Source of the DNA: Gemmataceae bacterium
GTDB taxonomy: Bacteria > Planctomycetota > Planctomycetia > Gemmatales > Gemmataceae
DNA: 64,000 nucleotides
Reading direction: 5' to 3'
NCBI GenBank assembly: GCA_009691845.1
Contig: SIAJ01000015.1
Location: 23,425-87,424 of the forward strand
Shown here in pieces: positions 44,964 to 53,670 of this stretch (its first letter is position 1; every line of letters starts with the position of its first letter). The notes beneath the pieces were generated by a model that was not told the DNA's origin, made no database searches, and saw only the letters and a list, made by a program, of their open reading frames with translations. The position numbers were made by a program, and so were the translations under genes.

Positions 44964-46001
44964 ATGGACTCGCAAGCCCCCAAACCCAACAATTGGCGAA
45001 ACTGGCTGCCGATCCTTGCGACCTACGCCTACGTGGCCGTGGTCGTGTTGGCGGCACTTGCGTTTTTCCGCTGGCGCGAAACACAGTTGCCCTGGTGGAC
45101 CGATCTTCCCGTGGGGCTAATCGCGGTCGCCCTGATTGGACCGGCCCAGCATCGCTTGTTGATTTTGGGGCAGGAAGCTGCACTCGGCGTGCTCTTTCGC
45201 AATCGCTGGCTGAACGAACTGGTCGGCGACTGGTTCATTCACTTCCCGTTCGCCTCGGCCACGCACCATGTGCGGCAACAGATTTTGTCGCACTACGATC
45301 ACCCGAACGACCCCGAACGCGATGCCGAACTGGTCATCGCCACGCGGGCCGGGTTTTGGCCGTTGCGATTCGGTCGACTGTTGCGGCTCTCCGCGATCAT
45401 CAACTGGAACTCGCAACGAGCGAACTACAACTTTCAGACGAATCCGAACAATCCGTATTTCGAGCCGTCGCGGCCGCCTTCGAGGGCCGCTCTGCACATC
45501 GGCACGGCTTACATTCTGGTCACCTTCGCGGTGCTGCTCTGTCTCTACTTCTTCCGAGAGACGCTCGGTGACGATTTGATCGAAGCCACCCTCACATTCG
45601 TCTTGCCGCTGATGTGGCTCACGACCATGCTGATCTTCTGGATGCTGCCCGCTAACAAGTTCCATCGCGGCAAACTAGCGGGGGTCTATTCACCGAAGAC
45701 GATGACGTTGATGCGCATCACCTTCGTCTCGCTCGTGAACGCCGGCCTGGGCTGGACGACGTTCATGACCGAACGCTCGGCCGTGCTGAATTACATCGCC
45801 CTGTGGATCGGCCCGATGTTTTCGATCACGCCGGCCCTTTACTTGATTCGCCAGTGGCGACAGCACGGCAATCTCGAACCGAGCCAAGTCGCGTGGTATC
45901 GCAAGCCGGGATTGTTAGGGAAATGGCTGTTGTTTCCATTCAAACAGGATCGGCATCAAGAGAAGCACGCGGAGCCGCGGCGGGCGTGGTATCGTTTGTA
46001 G
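44964..46001 (+). CDS. Fatty-acid-desaturase-like membrane protein lacking most histidine ligands
   Basis: A 345-residue membrane protein. From residue 67 (LILGQEAALGVLFRNRWLNELVGDWF) it follows the membrane fatty acid desaturase pattern, yet the first histidine box, normally H[DE]xxH, reads GQEAA (about 69-73). The second box, normally HxxHH, reads ILSHY (107-111) before DHPNDPERD. The third, normally HxxHH before WYRL, reads HQEKH near residue 332. Only three of the eight usual histidines remain, so diiron binding is unlikely. IRQWRQHGNLEPS is also desaturase-like. The chain ends right after WYRL, shorter than typical enzymes. ATG 44964 is taken; the frame is open back to 44862. The next gene is 48 bp away. 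Confidence 0.7.
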   Translation: MDSQAPKPNNWRNWLPILATYAYVAVVVLAALAFFRWRETQLPWWTDLPVGLIAVALIGPAQHRLLILGQEAALGVLFRNRWLNELVGDWFIHFPFASATHHVRQQILSHYDHPNDPERDAELVIATRAGFWPLRFGRLLRLSAIINWNSQRANYNFQTNPNNPYFEPSRPPSRAALHIGTAYILVTFAVLLCLYFFRETLGDDLIEATLTFVLPLMWLTTMLIFWMLPANKFHRGKLAGVYSPKTMTLMRITFVSLVNAGLGWTTFMTERSAVLNYIALWIGPMFSITPALYLIRQWRQHGNLEPSQVAWYRKPGLLGKWLLFPFKQDRHQEKHAEPRRAWYRL

Positions 46002-46049
46002 ACATCTTCCCTTTTCGTACCATTCGCTATACCGGCACGGCCGATTCCC

Positions 46050-46607
46050 ATGAGCGAACCCACACGACGCGCCCGTAACTCGCTGCCGCCCCCTTTGCCT
46101 GTGAGGCAGCGCGGCTGGCGTCGATTTCCCCCGAATCTTCGCACGTTTCGCAGTCGCCTTGCGAACGATCTACTCGGCTGGGAAGTGCTGCGTGCTGGCC
46201 GTCGAACTGGTACCCTCGCGGTTGCACGTACCGCGATTAGCGGATTGCTCCTCGCCGCCATGTGGGCATTGTGGGCCGCACAGTTTCCCGGCGATGCCTC
46301 ACTCGGGGGAACCGGCACCGAGATTGGTAAGAACCTCACCAGCTTTGCCGAGTCGTTCGCCGTCACGTTTTTCATTGTGCAAGCTACCGCGGTCCTCTTG
46401 TTGACGCCCGTTTTTGTGGCCGGTGCGATTTTCGAGGAACGCGATACGCGTTCGGGCGAAATCTTGTTGACCACGGAGCTGACTCGCCGCGAAGTGTACG
46501 TCGGCAAGGTCGGCGCACGGATGGTGCAGGTACTACTCGTTATCCTCGCCAGCATGCCGATCCTGTTTCTGACGCAACTCTGGGGGGGGGCGTGTCGTTG
46601 GAGATGA
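46050..46607 (+). CDS. ABC-2 permease, N-terminal part, ends at G9 frameshift
   Basis: A 185-residue frame whose last residues (ACRWR) are an artefact of frame shift. The body matches the N-terminus of the following paralogue: RLANDLLGWEVLRAGRRTG, then GAIFEERDTRSGEILLTTELTRREVYVG and MPILFLTQLWGG. The chain breaks in a run of nine G at 46582-46590, where the paralogue reads LWGGVAI. The remainder continues in the other frame at 46592. Regaining one G (ten) or losing two (seven) would restore one long frame. It looks like one ABC-2 membrane protein of about 620 residues. No ATPase is next to it. Confidence 0.8.
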   Translation: MSEPTRRARNSLPPPLPVRQRGWRRFPPNLRTFRSRLANDLLGWEVLRAGRRTGTLAVARTAISGLLLAAMWALWAAQFPGDASLGGTGTEIGKNLTSFAESFAVTFFIVQATAVLLLTPVFVAGAIFEERDTRSGEILLTTELTRREVYVGKVGARMVQVLLVILASMPILFLTQLWGGACRWR

Positions 46608-47914
46608 TCCTCGTCAACTACTCGGCCACCTGCATCGCGGTGATCGGGGCCGGCGTGGTTACGGCCGCACTCAGTGCCTATGCGGAGATCGTGCGTGCCG
46701 CAATTCTTCGTTCGTATGGCTTGTTGCTTCTGTTGGACGTGGCATTTTTTCCGGCATCGCCATTCCTGATCATCTGGACATCCAGCTTTCATTGGGGCCT
46801 CGCCCTGGGCTTCATGGCCCTCTATCTGCCGTTGCAACTTACCATCGTGCTCATTGGCTACTTTATTGGCCAGCGCTGGCTGCGCATGGCCATGCTGCGT
46901 CAAAAAACGCGTGTGACGAAAAAAAAAGCGGGAAGTCCGCCACCGCTTCCCAGCGAGATTGCTCGTCGCCTGCCGCCTTTGCACGATGACGCGGATCCGC
47001 TGTTGTGGAAGGAACTCAACGTAGGCACCCGGGTGACTCCGCGCGAAGCCCTGAAAGCCTGGACGAAGTTTCCCGGCAAGAGCACGATTGATGACCGCAT
47101 GGATAAGATGGGCGGCGTGCGTTGGCTGATGCTTTGTCGTGAGACCAGTGCATTTGTCTACCGTCTGATGATCGCCCTCATAGGGGTAGCTCTTTTCCTC
47201 CTGGCCGTGACGAACATGATTCCGAACGATTGGATTGCTCGTGTGTTGGGCGTGATGGCGGTCGCCTGGCTTTTATGTGCCGTGGGCATCTCGGCCGCGT
47301 CCGGAATTTCTCGCGAACGTCAGAAGCAATCGTTGATTTTCATGCTCATGCTGCCCGGGCCTCGCCGCGATCTCTTGAAAGCGAAGGCGTTGGGCGCGCT
47401 GTCACGTGGTATTTGGCCGGCCATCTGCAGTGCACTGCTGTTGATGACCGCCGTCATCGGCCTTCGACTTTCACTCATCGCGGTCGTCTGCCTGGCATTC
47501 ACGGCCGCCGGCCTCACGGTTTTCTCGGTGGCCATCGGCATTTGGCTTTCGGCCCGCTGTTGCACGGCCCTGAACGCGACCGCCATCTGGATCGGCACCC
47601 TGTCGGCCTTGATCATCGGCACGTTTCTGCTGGCCGAAGCCAACGTGGACTTCGTTCGCAATGAAGGCGCGCGTCAACGCGAAGACTACCCAGCCTGGAG
47701 CCGTGTCCTCAATCCGTTGCTCGCATGGGGGCGGCTCTGTTTTCGCTATGACTATCGCCAAGGCCGCTACACGGTTGACCCGAGTCCCGATTCCTGGGCG
47801 ATCACCATTCACGATGTGATTCCGTCTCTACTCTGCTCGGTTCTGTTTGCGACAATCGGGTACCTGCTGTGGCTCCTGGCCGTCCGACGTTTCGAGAAGG
47901 AAGGGCGTGCTTGA
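46592..47914 (+). CDS. ABC-2 permease, C-terminal part after frameshift
   Basis: The rest of the same permease, starting at GTG 46592 in the new frame (valine of the expected LWGGV). It reads about 440 residues with about ten hydrophobic stretches, including SPFLIIWTSSFHWGLALG and ISRERQKQSLIFMLMLPGPR. It ends RRFEKEGRA, as the paralogue ends RTFEREGRE. Upstream, the frame of the other fragment overlaps to 46607. No independent ribosome binding site is seen before the GTG, so separate expression is doubtful. Its TGA overlaps the TTG start of the next gene by 4 bp. Confidence 0.8.
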   Translation: MSLEMILVNYSATCIAVIGAGVVTAALSAYAEIVRAAILRSYGLLLLLDVAFFPASPFLIIWTSSFHWGLALGFMALYLPLQLTIVLIGYFIGQRWLRMAMLRQKTRVTKKKAGSPPPLPSEIARRLPPLHDDADPLLWKELNVGTRVTPREALKAWTKFPGKSTIDDRMDKMGGVRWLMLCRETSAFVYRLMIALIGVALFLLAVTNMIPNDWIARVLGVMAVAWLLCAVGISAASGISRERQKQSLIFMLMLPGPRRDLLKAKALGALSRGIWPAICSALLLMTAVIGLRLSLIAVVCLAFTAAGLTVFSVAIGIWLSARCCTALNATAIWIGTLSALIIGTFLLAEANVDFVRNEGARQREDYPAWSRVLNPLLAWGRLCFRYDYRQGRYTVDPSPDSWAITIHDVIPSLLCSVLFATIGYLLWLLAVRRFEKEGRA

Positions 47915-49593
47915 ACAGACCTCCGCCATTGCCGCGAAAAAAGAGCTGGCGTCGATCTCGCTTCGGCAATGCGCTACTGGGCTGGGAATTGCTCCGCGTC
48001 AGCCGCCGAACCGGGGCCCTCGCCATCGGCCGCTTCGCGTTCGGGGCAACTCTCCTGGCCGTGATGTGGCTGCTCTGGTCCTCCCGTTATTCTCAAGACG
48101 ACATCGTTTCCGGGGACGTGAACACCATCGGCAAGACGCTGAACCGGTTTGCCGAAGAGTTCTCGCTCACGTTCTTTCTCATCCAAGTCACACTTGTGCT
48201 TCTGCTCACGCCGATCTTCGTGTGCGGGTCCGTGTTCGAGGAACGCGACACACGGTCCGGCGAGGTACTCCTCACCACGGACCTCACGCGGCGCGAGATC
48301 TTCTATGGCAAGTTGCTCGCCCGTCTCGTGCAAGTCGGCATGGTGGTGGCCGCGGGTATGCCGATACTATCGCTCACGCTGCTCTGGGGCGGCGTGGCCA
48401 TCCATTTCATTGCCGTCGGCTATCTGGTCACGTTCTTCTGCATTCTCTCTTCGGGAGCGATCGCGGCCTCGGTTTCCGGTAGTTCTGAAACATTTCGCCA
48501 GGCGGTCCTGAAGTCCTACGCCTGGATTCTGGTATTCGATGCGGTGATCTTCCCCGCCTCGCCGTATTTTCTGATCGTCGCAGCTCGAGAGGAAATCGGT
48601 TCGATCGTCTGTTGCGGAGCGTTATTCATTCCAATTCAACTCGTAGTCATCTTCGTGTCGCTCGCCCACGGCCTGCGTTGGTTGCGCCTCGCCATGCTGC
48701 GGCAACGCAAGCGTGTGACAGCCGAGTTGGCGTCGCAAATGGCCAAGCGAAAGCCACCCGTTCCGGAAGAAGATTCTCTCTTCTGGAAGGAGCGCTACGT
48801 TGTCGGCGGCGTCGAAATAACGCACCTGTTGATCGTGTCGCTCAGCACGACGACTGTGGTCGGCGTTGGCGTGCTTGCGATTTTTGGCATGCTCGTATTT
48901 CCGGCCGGCTGGGTGTCGGCCTACGTGGTCCCCATCATACTTACTGCGGCAGTAGGCGTGGTCGGTCTCGCGACGGCCGGCGGCGTGGCCCGGGAACGCC
49001 ACAAGAACACGTTGATCGATCTGTTCATGATCCCCGGCGGACGACGGGAAATCTTGCGGGCAAAATTGTACGGCGCGTTGTGGGCCGCACGCTGGCTGAT
49101 TCTCACCGTCCCGGCTTTGCTGATTCTCGGCATCGTGAGTGGCACGCCTGTGGTTGCGTTGCCGTTGTTGCTGGTGTCCGCAGTCGCCTTTCTTGCGTTC
49201 GGTGCCATGCTTGGACTCTGGCTCTCGGTACGTTGCCGATCGGCACTGACTGCGAATTCCGTGTGGATGAGCATTGTTTTCGGCCTGCTGGCTGGCACCT
49301 ATCTCCTCGCTGATGCCTCGTCCCATCCCGCCGCCAACTCGATCGGCGGCACCAGGATCGTCTATCCAGAATGGAGCAGAGTTGCAAACCCGATCATGGG
49401 CTGGCAATCGCTGGCGATGACTCCGGAGGAAAATTCGAAGTCGATAAGCAACCAGGAATATCGCTTCCGCTTCATTCCCGATGTCTGGCCGCGTTTGTTG
49501 AACCCGCTCGCTGGTGTCGCGTTGTATGGTGCCTTGGCCTGGCTAGGTTGGGTGCTGGCACTGAGGACGTTCGAGCGGGAAGGGCGGGAGTAA
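47911..49593 (+). CDS. ABC-2-type permease, paralogue of the preceding gene
   Basis: A 560-residue integral membrane protein with about 12 hydrophobic stretches in two halves. It is intact and aligns end to end with the broken gene upstream. Shared blocks are NALLGWELLRVSRRTG (about 20-35), GSVFEERDTRSGEVLLTTDLTRREIF, LLWGGVAIHF, VARERHKNTLIDLFMIPGGRREIL and the terminal FEREGRE. ABC-2 permeases export polysaccharides, lipids or drugs, or take part in gliding; the ATPase subunit must be encoded elsewhere. The TTG start (47911) is inferred from the TTGA overlap with the preceding stop and the matching PPPLP sequence near both N-termini. Confidence 0.8.
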   Translation: MNRPPPLPRKKSWRRSRFGNALLGWELLRVSRRTGALAIGRFAFGATLLAVMWLLWSSRYSQDDIVSGDVNTIGKTLNRFAEEFSLTFFLIQVTLVLLLTPIFVCGSVFEERDTRSGEVLLTTDLTRREIFYGKLLARLVQVGMVVAAGMPILSLTLLWGGVAIHFIAVGYLVTFFCILSSGAIAASVSGSSETFRQAVLKSYAWILVFDAVIFPASPYFLIVAAREEIGSIVCCGALFIPIQLVVIFVSLAHGLRWLRLAMLRQRKRVTAELASQMAKRKPPVPEEDSLFWKERYVVGGVEITHLLIVSLSTTTVVGVGVLAIFGMLVFPAGWVSAYVVPIILTAAVGVVGLATAGGVARERHKNTLIDLFMIPGGRREILRAKLYGALWAARWLILTVPALLILGIVSGTPVVALPLLLVSAVAFLAFGAMLGLWLSVRCRSALTANSVWMSIVFGLLAGTYLLADASSHPAANSIGGTRIVYPEWSRVANPIMGWQSLAMTPEENSKSISNQEYRFRFIPDVWPRLLNPLAGVALYGALAWLGWVLALRTFEREGRE

Positions 49594-49602
49594 TATTTCG
49601 TA

Positions 49603-49675
49603 GCCGCACTCGTAAAAGTGCGGACAATCTTCCCAACCCGTCCTGCTTTTCCGCGTTCTCACGAATGCGGCTGAT
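49603..49675. repeat. Hairpin repeat, GTAGCCGC family, copy 1
   Basis: AGCCGCACTCGT and ACGAATGCGGCT form the outer arms, with an inner stem CCGCACTCGTAAAAGTGCGG. It lies between the permease and the DUF1501 gene. A related unit is at 57412-57466. Confidence 0.55.
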
Positions 49676-49710
49676 GCTAGAATGCTCGAAGACAAGGACG
49701 AGGCGAATAC

Positions 49711-51168
49711 ATGCTCCAGTTTCTCGGCACTTCTCGACGCTTGTGCGACGGCATTTCTCGCCGTGATTTCCTGACTATTGGCGGCTTGAGTACATTGCGC
49801 GTCCCCCTCGCCGATGCGGCACCTCAACCCACTGCGAAGGCCAAGGCCTGCATTCTGCTCTTCCTGTATGGCTCGCCTTCACAGCACGAAACATTTGACC
49901 CCAAGCCCGATGCGCCGCGGGAAATCCAGGGGGAGATGGGCTCGATTCCGACCAGGCTTCCTGGCATTCGTTTTTGCGAAGGCTTGCCTCGCGTCGCGGC
50001 CATCGCCAACGAATTGACCGTTGTGCGTTCGATGACACACCCGTATCCGGTTCATGGCGTGGCCTACGCGGTCAGTGGCATTCCGACATATGATCCCTCG
50101 CTGGAAAATCGGCCTCGCGATTCACGCCACTGGCCCTACATCGGTTCCGTCGTCGATCATCTCACGGGCAAAACTTCCACTTCTGCGGTGCCGCGAAACA
50201 TCGCCTTGCCGTGGATGCTGAATTCAAAATCCGACAACCTGGTTAACGCCGGTCCGTTCGCGGCTTTCCTGGGACAGTCTCACGATCCGGTCTGGACAGA
50301 TTACACAGGCAAGGGAACTCGCATCGTTCCCCATTTGTCCGACGGCCAGACGAAGGATTTCCACGACCCGTTCGGCGGCTGCACGGCCAATGGTCGATTC
50401 CAGCTTTCGGATGCAGCGGTCCCACCCGATGACGTGCATCCAGCCCGTCTCGGCGATCGACTTTCTCTGCTCGACCAGTTCGACCGAGCCAGGAGCGAAG
50501 CGGACCGAGAGGCCAAGCAAACGTCCTTCGATCGTCAGCGCGAGCAGGCCTACTCGTTGATCACATCTTCGAAAGTGCGAAATGCCCTGGATATTACGCG
50601 CGAACCGATCGGCGTGCGCGAGAGTTACGGCATGACTCTGTTCGGCCAGGGTTGCCTGGCGGCTCGTCGGTTGGTCGAGGCGGGATCGAAATTCATCACA
50701 GTCTTCTGGGATGGTTATGGCCTGTTCGGCGGTTGTGCCTGGGACACGCACAGCAACCACTATCCCCGTCTCAAACAATTTTTGCTGCCCGGATTCGACA
50801 TGGCCTACTCGGGCCTGATCCGCGATTTGAAAGCACGCGGCCTGCTCGATGACACGCTCGTGATGTGCATCAGCGAGCATGGCCGCACGCCGCAGATCGA
50901 CTCGAAGCCTAAAGGGGCAGGGCGGCATCACTGGTCGCGCGTCTACTCGGCCGTCTTCGCCGGCGGCGGCATTGCAAAAGGCAAGGTAATCGGGGCTTCG
51001 GACAAAATTGGCGGCGACGTCAAGGACTGCCCGGTGTCGCCGAAGGACGTGCTGGCCACTTCGCTTACACTTCTCGGATTCGACCCGCACGCGACGGTTC
51101 CCGATCCGCAAGGGCGGCCGATGCCGGTGGTGGGTGATGGACAATCGCGGAGTGAAATGATTAGTTGA
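49711..51168 (+). CDS. DUF1501 family exported protein
   Basis: A 485-residue DUF1501 protein. The twin-arginine-type leader reads ISRRDFLTIGGLSTL (arginines 17-18). Diagnostic blocks: CILLFLYGSPSQHETFDPKP, TVVRSMTHPYPVHG, GGCAWDTHSNHYPRLK and CISEHGRTPQI. The usual EFGRTP is EHGRTP here. HHWSRVYSAVFAGGGIAKG follows. It is longer than its paralogues by an insert near residues 110-230. It converges with a DUF1549/1553 gene, and a hairpin at 51183 separates the two stops. Confidence 0.92.
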   Translation: MLQFLGTSRRLCDGISRRDFLTIGGLSTLRVPLADAAPQPTAKAKACILLFLYGSPSQHETFDPKPDAPREIQGEMGSIPTRLPGIRFCEGLPRVAAIANELTVVRSMTHPYPVHGVAYAVSGIPTYDPSLENRPRDSRHWPYIGSVVDHLTGKTSTSAVPRNIALPWMLNSKSDNLVNAGPFAAFLGQSHDPVWTDYTGKGTRIVPHLSDGQTKDFHDPFGGCTANGRFQLSDAAVPPDDVHPARLGDRLSLLDQFDRARSEADREAKQTSFDRQREQAYSLITSSKVRNALDITREPIGVRESYGMTLFGQGCLAARRLVEAGSKFITVFWDGYGLFGGCAWDTHSNHYPRLKQFLLPGFDMAYSGLIRDLKARGLLDDTLVMCISEHGRTPQIDSKPKGAGRHHWSRVYSAVFAGGGIAKGKVIGASDKIGGDVKDCPVSPKDVLATSLTLLGFDPHATVPDPQGRPMPVVGDGQSRSEMIS

Positions 51169-51182
51169 TTTCTAGTAGCGAA

Positions 51183-51223
51183 AGCGTCCTCGCTTGCCGT
51201 GAGAAACGGCAGGCGAGGACGCT
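51183..51223. terminator. Bidirectional hairpin between convergent genes
   Basis: AGCGTCCTCGCTTGCCGT, a five-base loop GAGAA, and ACGGCAGGCGAGGACGCT: 18-bp arms with one mismatch. It lies between the DUF1501 stop (51168) and the stop of the convergent DUF1549/1553 gene (51248). No long U-run follows on either strand, so rho-independent termination is plausible but not proven. Confidence 0.6.
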
Positions 51224-51247
51224 TGGACTTACACGAACCACCGCTAC

Positions 51248-53668
51248 CTAATGCACAAGCAAGAAATCCTTGCTATTGAGCAACGCCCACATCAAATCTT
51301 GCACAGCAGCAGTGCGGTCGGCTGCTCCTTCTTTCAGATAATCCAGACCCAGCTTTAGTTCCTTCGCATTCGGCGATCGCGCGATGGTCCACAGGTAGAG
51401 ATCGATCACCATGCGTTCGTCGGTCGTCTTGGCTCGGGTTAACAGGGCCGGTCGTGCGGCCGCGTTTTTCACGCGGCTCAGGATGCTTTTGCCATTCAAG
51501 AAGTTCAGGGCTTGCAGCATGTTCGAACCGTTATCGCGTTCGCATTCGCAGGCGTCCATGCGTTGTGGCTTGCCGAACAAACGTAGAAAATCGTTTTCGC
51601 TCGTGCCATCGGGCAATTGGGCTGCACGAAAGCCGGCCGGGGCACCACTGATGTTTTCTGGAACGCCTGTCGCCTGAATGAGTGAATCGAGCAGGGCCTC
51701 GGCAGGCACACGGCGCGGGATCGAGTGCGAGAAATTCTGTTCGTCCAATCTGTTCGAATCGTTTGGAACACAGGTTCGCTGATAGGTCGCTGACGTGACG
51801 ATCCGCTTCATGAGATGTCGGACGTCGAATTTGTGCTCCACGAAGTCCTTGGTGAGTGCGTCGAGCAGGGCCGGATTGATCGGCGGGTTCGTGCTGCGAA
51901 TGTCATCCACTGGGTCGATGATGCCGCGATGCGAGAAGTAACTCCAGATGCGATTGACGAGACCACGAGCGAAGAGCGCATTCTTCGACGAAGTTAGCCA
52001 GGCAGCATAGGCCTCGCGACGATCTTGATTCGGAGCAAGGGTTGGTTCTTCCGCTCCAAGAAATCGCGGAGGCTGCGGTTTGCCCGAACGCGGATTCGTG
52101 GCAGAGCCGGCAGCCAGATTGAGCGAAACGATTTTGGCATTGCCGACACTCGGATAGCGGCCATCTTGCTTTGAACTCACCTGACTGAAGAAACTCGCGA
52201 TGCCGAAATAGTCCGCCTGCGTCCAGTTTTCGAGGGGATGCGGATGGCAGCGGGCACAGAGCATGCGCACGCCACAGAAGACTTGCGTGACTCGTTCGAC
52301 GGTGTCGTTCGTGTCCTTGCTGACCGCGAAGAAGACCGAGGCCGGGTCGTCCGTCATTCCACCTTTGGCCGTGAGCAATTTGCGGGCGAATTCGTCGATT
52401 GGCGTATTGGCGGCCACGGCACCACGGATGTGCTCGCGGAACAGGTACATCGACGGAGCACTCACTAGGTTCCGCGAATTCTGCAGCAGATCGCCCCATT
52501 TCAGCGACCAGTGATCCACATACTCGGGTCTTTCGAACAGCGAATCGATCAGTTTCTCTCGTTTGTTCGCGGCCTTGTCGGCCACAAACGCATTGATCTC
52601 GTCGGGCTTCGGCTGCACGCCGATCAGATCGAGATGGACGCGTCGCAGAAACTCCTCGTCGCCGGTGACGGGCGAAGGGGTAATGCGGATGCGGTTCAAT
52701 TTCTCGACCACGTGCTTGTCGATGAAGTGATCGGTGGGCACAGGTGAAGGCTTGAATCCAGGCACAGGCTTCAGAACGGTCACGCTGGTGGCTGCGAAGG
52801 TGCGTTCAAAACGGGCCACGATCGCGGTCTCGCCGGAATCGCCTGCTTTTACGAATCCTTCGTCGTCCACGTTGGCAAACTGCGTGTTATTCGCCGCGAA
52901 GATGGCCAGGCGGGTCACATCGCGGGCGGTGCCATCGGTGTAGTCCGCGATCAGTTGCAGCCGATGCTTCTGATCGGGCTGAAGCGTCAGCGTTTCCGGA
53001 ACGACTCGCACCCGCACTACCTGGGCAGGATCTTTCAAATCTTCCGGCGTTCCTTGAGCGACCCAACTCGTGAGAATACGATCCGCGAGACTATCCTTCG
53101 AGAAACGGATGCCCCCTTCATGCGGTGCGTCGCCACGGCCCTTGGCGATGAGCAGACTCGAATTCGGGAAGAGGCGATTCACGCGGCGGCTGGCAGCATC
53201 GCGAGCGATGGCAAGATAATCCGGATCGGGATCCTGGCCACGCAGCGAAAGCTTGAAGCCATTCTTGCCAAGCGAATAGCCATGACAGGCTCCAGCGTTG
53301 CAGCCCGCCTTGGTGAGCACGGGCATCACTTCGTGCCGAAAGCTCGTCTTCGATTCTTCCACGGGCATCGCCACTTTTACGGGCACGCTCTTGGTTTGCC
53401 CCTGAGCCGTGATGGTAATTTGCGTGGACCCGTTGGCGATTGGCGTGACCCAGCCAGACGCATCGACCGTGGCGATCTTTGGATCGGCGGTAGCGAACGT
53501 CGTGGAGGAACGCAGTTCGAACGAGTAACCATCGGCAGACGTACCGAAAATTTGAAGCGAGTGCGGATGGCGCTGATGGCGAATCTCCATGCTACTCGGT
53601 GAAACATTCCACGGATCGGCCGCGAGGAGAGGCGAGGCAATCACGGCAAGAAGTAGCATCGTTCGCAT
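51248..53668 (-). CDS. DUF1549/DUF1553 cytochrome-like secreted protein
   Basis: An 806-residue secreted protein (signal peptide 1-17, ending SPLLAADP). A bacterial Ig-like (BIG2-type) domain comes first (about 25-100), then a PSCyt-like domain with CNAGACHGYSLGKNGF (CX4CH, near 125). A second Ig-like segment, DUF1549 with CARCHPHPLENW (CXXCH, about 470) and DUF1553 follow. The terminal LNSKDFLLVH is the family ending. It overlaps the neighbouring gene by only a few bases at the start side (2-bp gap to the PPC gene stop), so it is the last gene of a PPC-containing operon on the minus strand. One c-heme is predicted. Confidence 0.92.
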   Translation of the reverse strand: MRTMLLLAVIASPLLAADPWNVSPSSMEIRHQRHPHSLQIFGTSADGYSFELRSSTTFATADPKIATVDASGWVTPIANGSTQITITAQGQTKSVPVKVAMPVEESKTSFRHEVMPVLTKAGCNAGACHGYSLGKNGFKLSLRGQDPDPDYLAIARDAASRRVNRLFPNSSLLIAKGRGDAPHEGGIRFSKDSLADRILTSWVAQGTPEDLKDPAQVVRVRVVPETLTLQPDQKHRLQLIADYTDGTARDVTRLAIFAANNTQFANVDDEGFVKAGDSGETAIVARFERTFAATSVTVLKPVPGFKPSPVPTDHFIDKHVVEKLNRIRITPSPVTGDEEFLRRVHLDLIGVQPKPDEINAFVADKAANKREKLIDSLFERPEYVDHWSLKWGDLLQNSRNLVSAPSMYLFREHIRGAVAANTPIDEFARKLLTAKGGMTDDPASVFFAVSKDTNDTVERVTQVFCGVRMLCARCHPHPLENWTQADYFGIASFFSQVSSKQDGRYPSVGNAKIVSLNLAAGSATNPRSGKPQPPRFLGAEEPTLAPNQDRREAYAAWLTSSKNALFARGLVNRIWSYFSHRGIIDPVDDIRSTNPPINPALLDALTKDFVEHKFDVRHLMKRIVTSATYQRTCVPNDSNRLDEQNFSHSIPRRVPAEALLDSLIQATGVPENISGAPAGFRAAQLPDGTSENDFLRLFGKPQRMDACECERDNGSNMLQALNFLNGKSILSRVKNAAARPALLTRAKTTDERMVIDLYLWTIARSPNAKELKLGLDYLKEGAADRTAAVQDLMWALLNSKDFLLVH

Positions 53669-53670
53669 GG

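Noticed and set aside
48622-49407. 261-codon minus-strand frame
   Set aside because: Antisense to the second ABC-2 permease; arginine- and histidine-rich shadow.
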